This document shows positions 1 to 9,855 of a stretch of DNA of 64,000 nucleotides, one piece after another. The DNA is from Hydrogenophilales bacterium 16-64-40 (GTDB lineage: Bacteria; Pseudomonadota; Gammaproteobacteria; Burkholderiales; Thiobacillaceae). A program made the translations under genes and the position numbers. The first letter of the stretch is position 1. Each line of letters starts with the position of its first letter. The DNA is taken from contig NCGX01000003.1 in NCBI GenBank assembly GCA_002256995.1, positions 62,001 through 126,000 on the forward strand, read 5' to 3'. The notes below the pieces were generated by a model. The model saw nothing but the letters and a program-made list of their open reading frames with translations. It did not search any database and was not told where the DNA came from.

Positions 1-544
1 GTGCCAGCCGCAGGCGCCGCCAAACGTCCTCCTCGCTGATCAATCCAGCCTCGATCAGCTGGGCAAACAAAGGCGCACAGGCCGACGGCAAGTCGCGTCC
101 GGTGAACCACATGGCCACCGCCTCGCGCTGACGGCTGCGGTCACCCCGTGCCCATTCCGCACGATAGGCATAACACTGATGGGCCGCATCGGGCTTGGCC
201 AGACGCGGGTACTCCGCCAGATAGGCGGGCCAGGCTTCACGTGTGCCGAGCGACTTCAGCCAGTCGGCGCGCAGGGCTTCGGCCACGCGGCTGCCGGGAT
301 AGCGCGCCAGGAAATCGGCAATCCGGGCATCCCCGACGCCGCTCGTCAATGCCAGACGCCAGTATTCGACATAGGGTGACAGCACATGGTCGTCCGGAAC
401 ATTGCGCGCAGCGCGTTCCAGGTCAGCCAGCTTGCGCGCAGCAAATGCCTGCTGCGCCTGAAGCACGGCGTCGTCGCCCGGTGCTGCCCACACGGGCGTC
501 ACCGGCAACATCGCCAACAGGAAAAAACCGATTATTCGAAACAT
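1..544 (-). CDS. slt: Soluble lytic murein transglycosylase, N-terminal part (cut by window edge)
   Basis: The gene starts with ATG at 544 on the minus strand and runs off the left edge, so about 181 codons are visible. The first 20 residues form a signal peptide (hydrophobic core IIGFFLLAML, cleavage after VWA), which puts the protein in the periplasm. The rest is repeated alpha-helical sequence (for example SPYVEYWRLAL, RYPGSRVAEALRADWL), typical of the superhelical U domain of Slt70-type lytic transglycosylases. These enzymes cleave the MurNAc-GlcNAc bond of peptidoglycan. The catalytic lysozyme-like domain would lie beyond the window, so activity cannot be judged here. Confidence 0.82.
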   Translation of the reverse strand, partial: MFRIIGFFLLAMLPVTPVWAAPGDDAVLQAQQAFAARKLADLERAARNVPDDHVLSPYVEYWRLALTSGVGDARIADFLARYPGSRVAEALRADWLKSLGTREAWPAYLAEYPRLAKPDAAHQCYAYRAEWARGDRSRQREAVAMWFTGRDLPSACAPLFAQLIEAGLISEEDVWRRLRLA

Positions 545-678
545 GATACGAGGGTAACATGCGGCAACGGCGTGTCGCCTGGGCGAAATCCACCCGGCCT
601 CAGCCAGTTCATTTCCTCACGTCGAGCACCGTGTAAGCACTATAGTGGATCCTTCTTCCACGATTCGAGGGGCTCTCC

Positions 679-870
679 ATGACCGCCAACGTCGGCACCA
701 TTGACCGCGCCATCCGCATCCTTGCAGGCATCGCCCTCATCGCCTGGGTGGCTTTTTTCAATGGTCCGGTATGGGCCTGGATCGGCGTGCTGCCGCTCGC
801 CACCGGGCTGTTCAAGTTCTGCCCTGCTTACAGTCTGCTCGGTATCAACAGCTGCGGCATGAAGGCGTAA
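679..870 (+). CDS. DUF2892 (YgaP-type) small membrane protein
   Basis: 63-residue inner-membrane protein with the DUF2892 pattern: an amphipathic start (N-V-G-T-I-D-R-A-I-R), two membrane helices (about residues 12-28 and 31-48) and the family signature FKFCPAYSLLGINSC near the end. The family resembles the membrane part of E. coli YgaP, often fused to or beside rhodanese domains and linked to sulfur handling. Here it stands alone between divergent slt and convergent ilvA. A second family member lies at 60691-60909 beside a rhodanese. A short palindrome, CACTATAGTG, sits at 638-647 upstream. No strong promoter was recognised. Confidence 0.85.
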   Translation: MTANVGTIDRAIRILAGIALIAWVAFFNGPVWAWIGVLPLATGLFKFCPAYSLLGINSCGMKA

Positions 871-873
871 ATA

Positions 874-2391
874 TCAGGCGAGGAACAGCTTGTAGGCGGG
901 ATTGCGGGATTCGTCCCAATACCGGTAGCCCAGCCCGTCCAGAAAGGTCTGGAAGCTGGGCTTTTCTTTTTCCGGCACCTGAACACCGACCAGGATGCGG
1001 CCATAGTCCGCACCGTGGTTGCGGTAGTGGAACAGACTGATGTTCCAGCCGTGGCTCATGCTTTCCAGGAACTGCATCAGGGCGCCGGGACGCTCGGGGA
1101 ATTCGAAGCGGTACAGCACCTCGTTGACCGCCTCCGGCGCACGCCCACCAACCAGATGGCGAATGTGCAGTTTGGCCATCTCGTTGTCGGTGAGGTCAAG
1201 CGCTTCCAGCCCGTGACGCTTCAACAACTCGACCACGCGCGCGCCCTCGCCCGCGCCCGGCACCGACAGGCCGACGAACACGCGCGCCACCTTAGGGTCG
1301 GAATAGCGGTAGTTGAATTCGGTGATATTCCGCGCCCCCAGTAAACCGCAGAAAGTCTTGAAGCTGCCCGGCGTTTCGGGAATGGTCACCGCCAGCACGG
1401 CTTCCCGCTTCTCGCCAAGCTCGGCGCGCTCGGCGATGTGACGCAGGCGGTCGAAGTTCATGTTGGCGCCGGAGGCCACCGCGACCAGCGTCTTGCCCTT
1501 CAGTTTGTCGCCTGCGATCGCGGCCTTCATCCCGGCGATCGACAGCGCACCGGCCGGTTCCAGGATCGAACGGGTGTCCTCGAACACGTCCTTGATCGCC
1601 GCGCAAATCGCGTCATTGTTGACGCGGATGATTTCGTCGACATACAGCTGCGCCAGCCGGAAGGTTTCCTTGCCGACCGTTTTGACCGCCACGCCGTCGG
1701 CAAATATGCCCACGCGCGGCAGGGTGATGCGCTTGCCCTTGCACAGCGAGCGCGCCATGGCGTCCGCATCCTCGGGCTCGACGCCGATGATTTTGATTTC
1801 CGGACGCAGCCGCTTGATATAGGCCGCCATGCCGGCAATCAGCCCGCCGCCGCCAACTGGGATGTAGACCGAATGAATCGGGCCAGGATGCTGACGCAGC
1901 AATTCCATCGCCACAGTGCCCTGGCCGGCGATGACGTCGGGATCGTCGTAGGGATGGACGAAGGTCGCCTTCGCTTCCTTGGCGAGCGTGGTCGCGTGGA
2001 CGCAGGCCTCGTCGTAATTGTCGCCGTGCAGGATCACCTGCGCGCCGCGCGCGGCCACTGCATCGACCTTGATCTTGGGCGTGGTGGCCGGCATCACGAT
2101 GATGGCCTTCACGCCGAGCTTTTGCGCCGCCAGCGCCACCCCCTGCGCGTGGTTGCCGGCCGACGCCGCCACCACGCCGCGCGCCAGCTGGGCCTGCGTC
2201 AGCTTCGCCATCTTATTGTAGGCGCCACGGCACTTGAACGAAAACACCGGCTGCAGATCTTCGCGCTTCAGCAGAATCCGGTTGTTGAGACGGCGCGATA
2301 GATTGTGGGCCTCGTCGAGCGGGGTCTCCACCGCCACGTCGTAGACGCGCGAGGTGAGGATGCGTTCGAGGTAATCGTCAGGTGGGCTCAT
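874..2391 (-). CDS. ilvA: Threonine ammonia-lyase, biosynthetic
   Basis: PLP enzyme converting threonine to 2-oxobutanoate and ammonia, the first committed step of isoleucine synthesis, in the cytoplasm. The 505-residue length matches the long biosynthetic class. The catalytic domain has the PLP lysine in SFKCRGAYNK (K53), the substrate loop SAGNHAQG and the phosphate-binding loop PVGGGGLIAG. The C-terminal third carries two ACT-like domains for isoleucine feedback (VTIPETPGSFKTF and FPERPGALMQFL). ATG start at 2391. It is divergent from rpiA across an 80-bp gap. Confidence 0.97.
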   Translation of the reverse strand: MSPPDDYLERILTSRVYDVAVETPLDEAHNLSRRLNNRILLKREDLQPVFSFKCRGAYNKMAKLTQAQLARGVVAASAGNHAQGVALAAQKLGVKAIIVMPATTPKIKVDAVAARGAQVILHGDNYDEACVHATTLAKEAKATFVHPYDDPDVIAGQGTVAMELLRQHPGPIHSVYIPVGGGGLIAGMAAYIKRLRPEIKIIGVEPEDADAMARSLCKGKRITLPRVGIFADGVAVKTVGKETFRLAQLYVDEIIRVNNDAICAAIKDVFEDTRSILEPAGALSIAGMKAAIAGDKLKGKTLVAVASGANMNFDRLRHIAERAELGEKREAVLAVTIPETPGSFKTFCGLLGARNITEFNYRYSDPKVARVFVGLSVPGAGEGARVVELLKRHGLEALDLTDNEMAKLHIRHLVGGRAPEAVNEVLYRFEFPERPGALMQFLESMSHGWNISLFHYRNHGADYGRILVGVQVPEKEKPSFQTFLDGLGYRYWDESRNPAYKLFLA

Positions 2392-2411
2392 GGCGGCGGC
2401 GGGTGCGAGGT

Positions 2412-2440
2412 TTGTAAAAAGGGGGCGATGCCGCTATCTT
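2412..2440 (+). promoter_or_regulatory. Probable sigma-70 promoter of rpiA
   Basis: TTGTAA (2412-2417) and TATCTT (2435-2440) are separated by exactly 17 bp, and the -10 lies about 30 bp before the rpiA start. Four of six bases match consensus in each box. This lies in the 80-bp ilvA-rpiA divergent gap. No clear ilvA promoter could be picked out. Confidence 0.5.
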
Positions 2441-2471
2441 AGCGGGCTGCATCGAAATCGACGAAAACATC

Positions 2472-3128
2472 ATGACTCAAGACGAAATGAAGCAAGCCGT
2501 GGCACGTGCCGCGGTGGATTACGCGCGCGGCGGCATTGTCGGGGTCGGCACCGGCTCGACCGCCAACTATTTCATCGACGCGCTGGCCGAGGTCAAAGGC
2601 CGCATCGATGGCGCGGTGGCGAGTTCGGAAGCGACCGCCGCCCGCCTGAAAAGCCATGGCATCCAGGTGCTGGATCTCAACAGCGTGGGCGAGCTCGAGA
2701 TCTACGTCGACGGCGCCGACGAAATCACCGAACACTTCGCCATGATCAAGGGTGGCGGCGGCGCACTGACGCGCGAGAAGATCGTGGCGGCGTGCAGCAA
2801 GCAGTTCATCTGCATCGCCGACGAAAGCAAGCTGGTCGACGTGCTGGGAACATTCCCGCTGCCGGTCGAGGTGATCCCGATGGCGCGTTCCTACGTCGCG
2901 CGCGAACTGGTGAAACTGGGCGGGCAGCCCCGATTGCGGGAAGGCTTCACCACCGATAACGGCAACCTCATCCTCGACGTCTACGGCTTGTCGATTGTCG
3001 ACCCGGTGTCGCTGGAGACGGCGATCAATCACATCGTCGGCGTGGTCACCAACGGCCTGTTCGCGCGGCGCGGGGCGGATGTGCTGCTGCTGGGCACCGA
3101 ATCCGGCGTCAAGACTTACAAGCGGTAA
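2472..3128 (+). CDS. rpiA: Ribose-5-phosphate isomerase A
   Basis: Interconverts ribose 5-phosphate and ribulose 5-phosphate in the pentose phosphate and, if present, Calvin cycle. 218 residues, the usual length. Visible family motifs are [16 protein letters not shown] (phosphate loop), [25 protein letters not shown] (catalytic Asp cluster) and [12 protein letters not shown] (catalytic Glu and Lys). ATG at 2472. The gene converges on yacG with no spacer (yacG ends at 3129). Confidence 0.97.
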   Translation: MTQDEMKQAVARAAVDYARGGIVGVGTGSTANYFIDALAEVKGRIDGAVASSEATAARLKSHGIQVLDLNSVGELEIYVDGADEITEHFAMIKGGGGALTREKIVAACSKQFICIADESKLVDVLGTFPLPVEVIPMARSYVARELVKLGGQPRLREGFTTDNGNLILDVYGLSIVDPVSLETAINHIVGVVTNGLFARRGADVLLLGTESGVKTYKR

Positions 3129-3338
3129 CTACTGCGGGTGCTCGTCTTCGTCGGGCGCTTCGCCGTCATCCAGCTTGGGCTCCACCGGCACCCGATACTT
3201 CTCGGTGGCCCACTGGCCCAGGTCGATCATTTTGCAGCGCTCGCTGCAAAACGGCTTCCAGCGATTCTCCGCTGTCCATTTCACGGCCGCACCGCATATC
3301 GGGCAACTGACAACGGGTAGTTTGGTAGCGGGTTTCAC
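3129..3338 (-). CDS. yacG: DNA gyrase inhibitor YacG (zinc-binding)
   Basis: 69-residue zinc-ribbon protein with the four cysteines in CPICG and [14 protein letters not shown], the YacG signature. E. coli YacG binds GyrB and inhibits gyrase. The C-terminal tail is acidic and disordered. The start is GTG at 3338, overlapping the zapD stop (GTGA), so the two are translationally coupled. The order coaE-zapD-yacG is a common beta/gamma-proteobacterial arrangement downstream of pilBCD. Confidence 0.92.
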   Translation of the reverse strand: MKPATKLPVVSCPICGAAVKWTAENRWKPFCSERCKMIDLGQWATEKYRVPVEPKLDDGEAPDEDEHPQ

Positions 3339-4090
3339 AGGGTACAGAAGGTCAGGTCAAAGTCGATCGGCTGGGCGGTGCAGGCGCGCAGCTGCCCGGA
3401 TCCCGCAGGTACGAAGCGGATGTTGAGCATGTACTTGTTGGCGGATATCTCCGGCACGCACGGCAGATTGTCGCCCAGCGTGACGCGGATCAGCTGAGGA
3501 TTGCGCGATTCGAGCATGCGCTGATAGTGGCCATTGTCCACATGCTGCACTTCGGGCTGGCCACTGTCGCGCAGCAATCCCAGCACGATGTCGACCGCGG
3601 CACGGATGGACGAAAATGGCGCCAGCCAGCCCTGCAGTTGCTGCATGCGTTGTTCGGCCGGTTGGTGCTGCCAGTAATGGTAGGACGGCAGATCGAACTC
3701 GCACATCCCGCCCGGGATGGCCGCGCGCTGCTTGATGGCCATCAGCCAGTCATCTTCGCGCAGATGCTGGCCGACCTTGCCGGGCTGCTGATAAATGCCC
3801 TGGTGCGCCGACTCGATCGCCGCCAGCACTTTTTCCAGCGTCGCCCCCTGTACATGCGGATTGCCGCGCAGCGCCATCAATACGGCTTTTTGCCGGTCCA
3901 GCTCCTGCAACAGGTCGGATTTCAGGTCGGCGCGCGCCGCCACTTCAGCCATTTCGAACAAGCTCAGCAAGGCCGCATGATGCGCGTGCGGATCGGGCGA
4001 TGCGGCATAGGCATCGAAGCGTTCGAACAGACTCTCCAGCCGCAGCAAGGTGCGGATGCGTTCGCTCAGGGGATATTCGTAGTGGATCAC
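3335..4090 (-). CDS. zapD: Cell division protein ZapD (FtsZ-bundling)
   Basis: 251 residues, matching the DUF1342/ZapD family, whose members bind the FtsZ C-terminus and crosslink protofilaments at midcell. The N-terminus [16 protein letters not shown] is the family hallmark, followed by a helical domain and a beta-rich C-terminal half ending in FDLTFCTL. Its stop overlaps the yacG start. The start at 4090 leaves a 52-bp gap to coaE, so it probably belongs to the same transcript. Confidence 0.93.
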   Translation of the reverse strand: MIHYEYPLSERIRTLLRLESLFERFDAYAASPDPHAHHAALLSLFEMAEVAARADLKSDLLQELDRQKAVLMALRGNPHVQGATLEKVLAAIESAHQGIYQQPGKVGQHLREDDWLMAIKQRAAIPGGMCEFDLPSYHYWQHQPAEQRMQQLQGWLAPFSSIRAAVDIVLGLLRDSGQPEVQHVDNGHYQRMLESRNPQLIRVTLGDNLPCVPEISANKYMLNIRFVPAGSGQLRACTAQPIDFDLTFCTL

Positions 4091-4142
4091 GCCGCGACGC
4101 GTTGGTTTGAATGCATCGATTGTCGCCGATTCATGCGGAAAA

Positions 4143-4751
4143 TCAAGGCGGCGCGGCGGCGGCCAGGGCCAGATAACGCTGGTGCAGCGCGGCCACTTCG
4201 GCCCGCAACGCCTCTAGGCTTACGGTATTGACGATGATATCGTCCGCCACCGCCAGGCGTTCGGCACGCCCGGCCTGCGCCGCGAGAATGGCTTTTATTT
4301 CGCCATGCGCGAGTCCGCTGCGCGCCATCACCCGCGCAATTTGCACCGCTTCCGGGCAGTCGACCACCAGCACGCGGTTCAGCACGTCCCGGTAGTCGCC
4401 GGTTTCAACCAGCAGGGGAATCACGATCAGCGCATAGGGCGCAGTCAGTGTAGCCAGCTTCAGCGCCACCCCCTGCCGGATACGCGGGTGCAGGATGGCT
4501 TCGAGCTGGTGCCGCGCGGCGCTGTCGGCAAATACGCGGCGGCGCAGCACAGCGCGGTCCAGCATGCCGTCTGCCTGCATCACCGTTGCGCCAAACGCCG
4601 CGCGGATCGCCTCCAGCGCCGCGCCGCCGGGCGCGGTCAGCTCGCGTGCGATGACGTCGGTATCGATCACTGGCACGCCCAGCGCGGCGAAGCAGTCGGC
4701 GACAGTCGACTTGCCCGATCCGATGCCGCCGGTGAGGCCGACCGCGAACAT
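4143..4751 (-). CDS. coaE: Dephospho-CoA kinase
   Basis: Catalyses the last step of CoA synthesis, ATP-dependent 3'-phosphorylation of dephospho-CoA. The P-loop GGIGSGKST lies at residues 8-16, followed by [14 protein letters not shown] and the LID-type region. 202 residues, the normal size. Its ATG overlaps the pilD stop by one base (TGATG), so it is coupled to the pilus operon, as in many proteobacteria. Confidence 0.95.
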   Translation of the reverse strand: MFAVGLTGGIGSGKSTVADCFAALGVPVIDTDVIARELTAPGGAALEAIRAAFGATVMQADGMLDRAVLRRRVFADSAARHQLEAILHPRIRQGVALKLATLTAPYALIVIPLLVETGDYRDVLNRVLVVDCPEAVQIARVMARSGLAHGEIKAILAAQAGRAERLAVADDIIVNTVSLEALRAEVAALHQRYLALAAAAPP

Positions 4752-5602
4752 CAGAATTGTGCGAGATAGGCTTGCGTCAGGTCGGCGCCAAAGAACAGCG
4801 CCACCAGCCCGCCACCGGCCAGGTAGGGCCCGAATGGAATCGGCACACGGCGGTCGTGCCTCACCAGCACGATCATCGCGATGCCGATCGCCGCGCCGAC
4901 CACCGACGACAGCAGCAGGGTGACGGGCAGCATCTGCCAGCCAAGCCAGGCGCCAATTGCCGCCAGCTGCTTGAAGTCGCCGTAGCCCATGCCGTCTTTG
5001 CCGGTGACGAGCTTAAACAGCCAGTACACCGACCACAGCACCCCGTAGCCGGCGATGGCGCCGATGACCGCATCCGTCAGGCTGGCGAAATGGCCGCCCA
5101 GGTTGAACAGCAGACCCAGCCACAACAGCGGCAGGGTGAGGCTGTCGGGCAGCAGGGTGGTGTCGAGGTCGATGAACGCCAACGCGACCAGGGTCCACAC
5201 CAGCAGCAGCGCGCCCAGCGTTTGCGCGCTGACACCCCACTTCCAGGCGACCGCCGCCGACAGCAGCGCGGTGAGCAATTCGACCAGGGGGTAGCGCGCG
5301 CCGATCGGCGCGCTGCATGCGGAGCAACGTCCGCGCAGCCACAGCCACGACAGTAGCGGGATGTTTTCCAGCGCGGTGATCCGGTGCCCACACTGGGGAC
5401 AGGCCGAACGCGGCACGGCGAGGTTGTAAGGTGGCGATTCTGCAGGCGTTTCGCCGCGCAGCTCGGCGCACTGCGCATGCCAGTCCGCCTCCATCATCTT
5501 TGGCAGACGATGGATGACGACGTTGAGAAAGCTGCCGACCAGCAGGCTGAATAAAAAAACCAGCCCGGTGAACAGGGCTGGTTCGGCGTGCAGCAGTTCC
5601 AT
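4751..5602 (-). CDS. pilD: Prepilin leader peptidase/N-methyltransferase
   Basis: Polytopic inner-membrane aspartic protease that cleaves and N-methylates type IV prepilins. 283 residues. The cytoplasmic zinc-binding loop has paired cysteines CPQCGH and CSACSAP, as in the bifunctional class. The catalytic aspartates are in the FIDLDTTLLPD and GYGDFKQLAAIGAW (GxGD-type) segments. About seven to eight membrane helices can be seen. The ATG overlaps the pilC stop. Confidence 0.95.
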   Translation of the reverse strand: MELLHAEPALFTGLVFLFSLLVGSFLNVVIHRLPKMMEADWHAQCAELRGETPAESPPYNLAVPRSACPQCGHRITALENIPLLSWLWLRGRCSACSAPIGARYPLVELLTALLSAAVAWKWGVSAQTLGALLLVWTLVALAFIDLDTTLLPDSLTLPLLWLGLLFNLGGHFASLTDAVIGAIAGYGVLWSVYWLFKLVTGKDGMGYGDFKQLAAIGAWLGWQMLPVTLLLSSVVGAAIGIAMIVLVRHDRRVPIPFGPYLAGGGLVALFFGADLTQAYLAQF

Positions 5603-6822
5603 CAGACGACCGAGCCCATCTTGAAGATCGGCAGGTACATGGCGATGACCATGCCGCCGATGAGCACGCCCAGCACCACCATGATGATCGGCTCCATCAG
5701 GCTGGACAGGGCCGCCACGGCGTCATCCACTTCGGCCTCGTAAAAGTCGGCCACCTTGCCGAGCATGGAGTCGAGCGCGCCGGATTCCTCGCCGATGGCG
5801 GTCATCTGCAGCACCATGTTGGGAAAGCGTCCGGAGTTCTGCATCGCCTGCGTCAGCGCCGTGCCGGTCGAGACTTCGCCGCGGATCTTTTGGGTGGCCT
5901 CGACGAACACCTGGTTGCCCGACGCCCCCCCCACGGATTCGAGCGCTTCGACCAGCGGCACGCCAGCGGCGAACATGGTGGCCAGCGTGCGCGTCCAGCG
6001 CGCAATGGTGGCCTTTTCGATCACCGCGCCAAAGATCGGCAACTTGAGCATGACGCGGTCCATGAACATCTGCACCTTGCGCGAGCGCTTCCAGGCCTGC
6101 AGCAAAGCATAAATGCCGCCACCGACGATGCCGAAAATCGCCCACCACCATTCGACGAAGAAGTCCGAGATGGCCATCACCACCAGGGTCGGTCCCGGCA
6201 AGTCGGCGCCAAAGCTGCTGAACAGGTCCTTGAACGCCGGAATCACGAAAATCATGATGATGGCAGTGATGACGAATGCCACCACGATGATGGAAACCGG
6301 GTAGAACAGCGCCGCCTTGATCTTGCTCTTGATGCCGAGGATTTTTTCCTTGTAGATCGCCAGCCGTTCAAGCACGCCGTCCAGAATACCGGCTGATTCG
6401 CCGGCGCCCACCAGGTTGCAGAACAGTGCATCGAAATACAGCGGATGACGCCCGAACGCCTGGGTGAGGCTGCTGCCCTTTTCGATGTCTGCCTTGATTT
6501 CGAGCAGCAGGCGCTGCATCGAGGGATTGGAATGCCCGCGTGCCACGATTTCAAACGATTGCAGCAACGGCACGCCGGCCTTCATCATGGTCGCCAACTG
6601 GCGGGTGAACAGGGTGACATCCTTGTCGGTGATGCGCTTGCCGCCTGAAAACAGGGTGCTCTGTTTCTTGACCTTGGTGACGGTGACGCCCTGCTTGCGC
6701 AGCAGGGAATTGACCACGGCTTCGCCGCCGGCCTGCATCTGGCCTTTGACCTTCTTGCCGCGCTTGTCCATGCCTTCCCACAGGAAAGTGGCGTCCTTGA
6801 GTGCCTTTGCCGCTGTAGCCAT
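5602..6822 (-). CDS. pilC: Type IV pilus inner-membrane platform protein
   Basis: 406-residue platform protein on which the PilB and PilT ATPases act. It shows two GspF repeats (about residues 70-200 and 275-400), each with a cytoplasmic helical bundle (LATMMKAGVPLLQSFE; LATMFAAGVPLVEALE) followed by membrane helices. The C-terminus ends in a long hydrophobic helix (PIIMVVLGVLIGGMVIAMYL). ATG at 6822, 12 bp after the pilB stop. The gene itself looks intact although the upstream pilB is broken. Confidence 0.96.
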   Translation of the reverse strand: MATAAKALKDATFLWEGMDKRGKKVKGQMQAGGEAVVNSLLRKQGVTVTKVKKQSTLFSGGKRITDKDVTLFTRQLATMMKAGVPLLQSFEIVARGHSNPSMQRLLLEIKADIEKGSSLTQAFGRHPLYFDALFCNLVGAGESAGILDGVLERLAIYKEKILGIKSKIKAALFYPVSIIVVAFVITAIIMIFVIPAFKDLFSSFGADLPGPTLVVMAISDFFVEWWWAIFGIVGGGIYALLQAWKRSRKVQMFMDRVMLKLPIFGAVIEKATIARWTRTLATMFAAGVPLVEALESVGGASGNQVFVEATQKIRGEVSTGTALTQAMQNSGRFPNMVLQMTAIGEESGALDSMLGKVADFYEAEVDDAVAALSSLMEPIIMVVLGVLIGGMVIAMYLPIFKMGSVV

Positions 6823-6834
6823 ACAGAATGTTCC

Positions 6835-8410
6835 TTATAGGTTGGTAACGGCCTCGACCTCTTCCAGCGAGGTGAGACCGGCTTTCACTTTCAACAATCC
6901 TGCCTGGCGCAGGTCGCGTACGCCCTCGCGCCTCGCCTGGTCGCCAATGTCGGATTCGTTGCCGCCTTTGATGATGATGCGCGTCATGGCGTCGGTGATC
7001 GGCATCACCTGATAGATGCCCACCCGACCCTTGTAGCCGGTGCCGCCACAGATGTCGCAGCCCACCGGTTTGTAGGGCTGCCAGGTGCCGTCCAGCAGGT
7101 CCTCGGTGAAGCCGGCCGCCAGCAGGGCTTCCTGCGGGATATCGGTCGGCTGCTTGCACGAACACAGCCGCCGCGCCAGCCGCTGTGCAGTGATCAGGAT
7201 CACCGAAGAGGCGACGTTGAATGGCGCCACCCCCATGTTGAGCAGGCGGGTCAGGGTGCCGGGCGCGTCGTTGGTGTGCAGGGTGGACATCACCATGTGG
7301 CCGGTTGCCGGGCAACTGGATTTCCGCCGGGTCTTCCGCCGTCGAAATGTTGACGTCGGGCTTGTTGAGGATGTTGAGGCAGGTATACAACGACACCGTC
7401 TTGCCGGAGCCGGTCGGGCCGGTCACCAGCACCATGCCGTAGGGGCGCTGGACGGCGTTCAGCAGCAGCTCCTTCTGCCACGGCTCGTAGCCCAGCGCCT
7501 CGATCCCCAGCTGCGCGCTGGCGGGGTCGAGAATCCGCATGACGATCTTTTCGCCATACAACGTGGGCAGGGTGCTGACCCGAAAATCGATGGCGCGGTT
7601 CTTCGACAGCACCATTTTCATACGGCCGTCCTGCGGCACGCGCTTCTCCGAGATGTCCAGCCGCGACAGCACCTTGATGCGCGAGGCAACTTTGTCCTTG
7701 ATCGCCATCGGCGGCTGCGCCACTTCGGACAGAATGCCGTCACGCCGGTACCGGATGCGGTAGTACTTTTCGTAGGGCTCGAAGTGGATGTCGGACGCGC
7801 CGAGATTGATGGCGTCGAGCATGATCTTCTGCAGGTAGCGCACCACCGGTGCGTCGTCGATTTCGATGCCGCCGGTGTCCTGCTGCGCGGCGGCGGCGCT
7901 TTCCTCGTCGGCGAAATCCAGGTTGAGGTCTTCGGCATTCAACACGGCCATCGTGTTGTCGTCGGCCTCGCCCGCTTTCTGGATCAGCTTGCCGAGCTTG
8001 TCGTCTTCGACCACCACCGGCTCCACCGCCTGCCCGGTCTGGAACTTCACCTCGTCCATCGCCTGCAGATGGGTCGGATCGGAGGTCGCCACATACAGCT
8101 TGTTGCCCCGCTGATACAGGGCAATCACGCGTCGTTTCTGCACCAGCTTGGGATCGAGCACGTCCTTCGGCAGGCTCTCGACATCCATCGCATTCAAGTC
8201 AAGGAAGGGGAAGCCGAACGAGACGGCCGCGAACTCGGCGACCTGGTCGGCCTTGAAGCGCTTTCCCTTGATGAGTTCGGTCACGAAAGACTCGCCCGAC
8301 TGGCTGGCGCGTTTCCATACGCCCTCGGCATCGTCCTCGGACAGCCAGCCATGGTTGACCATGGCACGCGCCAGCCCGGTTAAATTGTTGGTGTTTGTCA
8401 CAGCAGCCAT
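6835..8410 (-). pseudogene. pilB: Type IV pilus extension ATPase, disrupted by internal deletion and frameshift
   Basis: The first reading frame (from ATG 8410) encodes the N-terminal domain, the N2 domain and Walker A GPTGSGKT (residues 331-338) through [12 protein letters not shown] (residue 368). There the frame breaks at about 7306/7307. The match resumes in another frame at [13 protein letters not shown] and continues to the stop at 6835, including the CSC...CDIC zinc cysteines and the AQRLARRLC segment. Compared with the family, about 48 residues are absent, covering the FLRQDPDIIMVGEIRD region (Walker B and its glutamate). The frame change fits a loss of about 143 bp. As written, no functional ATPase would be made. 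A sequencing or assembly error is possible. Confidence 0.88.
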
Positions 8411-8508
8411 AGCTCGTTCCAGACAAGTCCCGCGTCAAATCGATCGTTGCCCGCCGCCGCCGGCAGACGGCAGTAGGGGATTCACAGGCCTTAACGGCGA
8501 TCTTTTGA

Positions 8509-9807
8509 CTAAATTGAGGGTTTTCCGGACGCGATGTCATTCGATGCCGGCACGCAGATGCGCGCCATCTTCACCGCCCGATCCTGGGTCTGCACGATTT
8601 CCACCGGAACGCCACCCAGCTTGATGCTCACCCCCGCCTCGGGAATGTCCTCGAATTGCTCCAGCAGCAGGCCATTCAGCGTTTTCGGCCCGTCCAGCGG
8701 CAATGACAGGCCGAGCTTGCGGTTCAGGTGGCGCAGCAGCACGGAGCCCTCGGCCAGCCAGCTGCCGTCCGCCTCACGCCGCAGATAACCCGTATCCGAC
8801 GGGGCCTGGGTGGTGAATTCGCCGACCATTTCTTCCAGCAGGTCTTCCAGCGTGACCAGTCCCTGCAGCTCGCCATATTCGTCGACCACCAGCGCGAGCC
8901 GCCGCCGCCCGCTCTGGAAGTTGCGCAACTGGGTGAACAAGGGCGTACCCGCCGGGACGAAATAGGGCTCCTCGAGGTTTTCCTTCAGCGTCTCCGGATC
9001 GAGTTCCTCGCCGGCCAGCGCGTGCAGCACCCGCCGCACATGCAGCACGCCGAGCAGGTTGTCGGACGAGCCGGCGTGCACCACCATCCGGGTGTGGTGG
9101 CTGGTGGAAATCTGCTGGCGCAGGCGCTCGGGGTCATCCTCGATATCGATCGCCTCGATCTGGTTGCGCGGCGTCATCACGTCGTCGACGGTGATGTCTT
9201 CCAGTTCCAGCAGGTTCACCAGAATCCGGTGGTGTTCGCGCGGCAGCACCCCGGACGATTCCAGCACGATGGTGCGCAACTCCGCCAGCCCGAGGCGGCT
9301 GCCGTGCCCGGGCTCGGGCGGCTTGATCCGCAGCAGCCACAGGATGCCCTGCACGAACAGGTTGACGAACCAGACCACCGGATACGTCAGCTTGAGCATC
9401 GGCGTCAGCACATATGCGGCCGGATAGGCGACCCGCTCGGGGTAGGATGAACCCAGCACCTTCGGCGTGACCTCGCTGAACACCAGAATCAGGAAGGTCA
9501 GCAGCAGGGTCGCCAGCGACAGCGCGAGGTCCGAATCTCCGAACAGGCGAATGGAAATGACCGTCGCCAGCGTCGCGGCGGCAATATTGACCAGATTGTT
9601 GCCGAGCAGAATCACGCCCAGCAGCTTGTCGGTCTGGTTCAGCAGCGCCAGGGTCAGGATCGCGCCGCGGTGGCCTGTTTCGGCGGCATGCCGCAGCCGG
9701 TAGCGGTTGATCGCCATCATGGCAGTTTCGGATGCGGAAAAGCCGGCCGACAGAAACAGCAGGCCCGCAAGCAGGCCGAACAGGGTATTGATAGAGAGGT
9801 TTTCCAA
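8509..9807 (-). CDS. CNNM/CorC (HlyC) family membrane protein with CBS pair
   Basis: Membrane protein with an N-terminal DUF21/CNNM domain (three to four helices, SASETAMMAINRYRLRHAAE), a CBS-domain pair (from about MTPRNQIEAIDIEDD) and a C-terminal CorC_HlyC domain (RREADGSWLAEGSVLLRHLN). Relatives are implicated in Mg2+/Co2+ efflux; the substrate here is unknown. I prefer the TTG at 9807 (AGGA spaced 7 bp upstream, protein of 432 residues beginning LENLSINTLFG). An upstream TTG at 9834 would add 9 residues but has no visible Shine-Dalgarno. Confidence 0.88.
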   Translation of the reverse strand: MENLSINTLFGLLAGLLFLSAGFSASETAMMAINRYRLRHAAETGHRGAILTLALLNQTDKLLGVILLGNNLVNIAAATLATVISIRLFGDSDLALSLATLLLTFLILVFSEVTPKVLGSSYPERVAYPAAYVLTPMLKLTYPVVWFVNLFVQGILWLLRIKPPEPGHGSRLGLAELRTIVLESSGVLPREHHRILVNLLELEDITVDDVMTPRNQIEAIDIEDDPERLRQQISTSHHTRMVVHAGSSDNLLGVLHVRRVLHALAGEELDPETLKENLEEPYFVPAGTPLFTQLRNFQSGRRRLALVVDEYGELQGLVTLEDLLEEMVGEFTTQAPSDTGYLRREADGSWLAEGSVLLRHLNRKLGLSLPLDGPKTLNGLLLEQFEDIPEAGVSIKLGGVPVEIVQTQDRAVKMARICVPASNDIASGKPSI

Positions 9808-9855
9808 AGGCGATTCCTGAAAAGGACGGCTCAACCATGCCGGCAGGCGGACACG

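Noticed and set aside
6551-8410. 619-codon frame reading from pilB into pilC
   Set aside because: After residue 368 it is out of frame and meaningless; the PilB C-terminus is in another frame, so this is a broken pilB, not a long protein.
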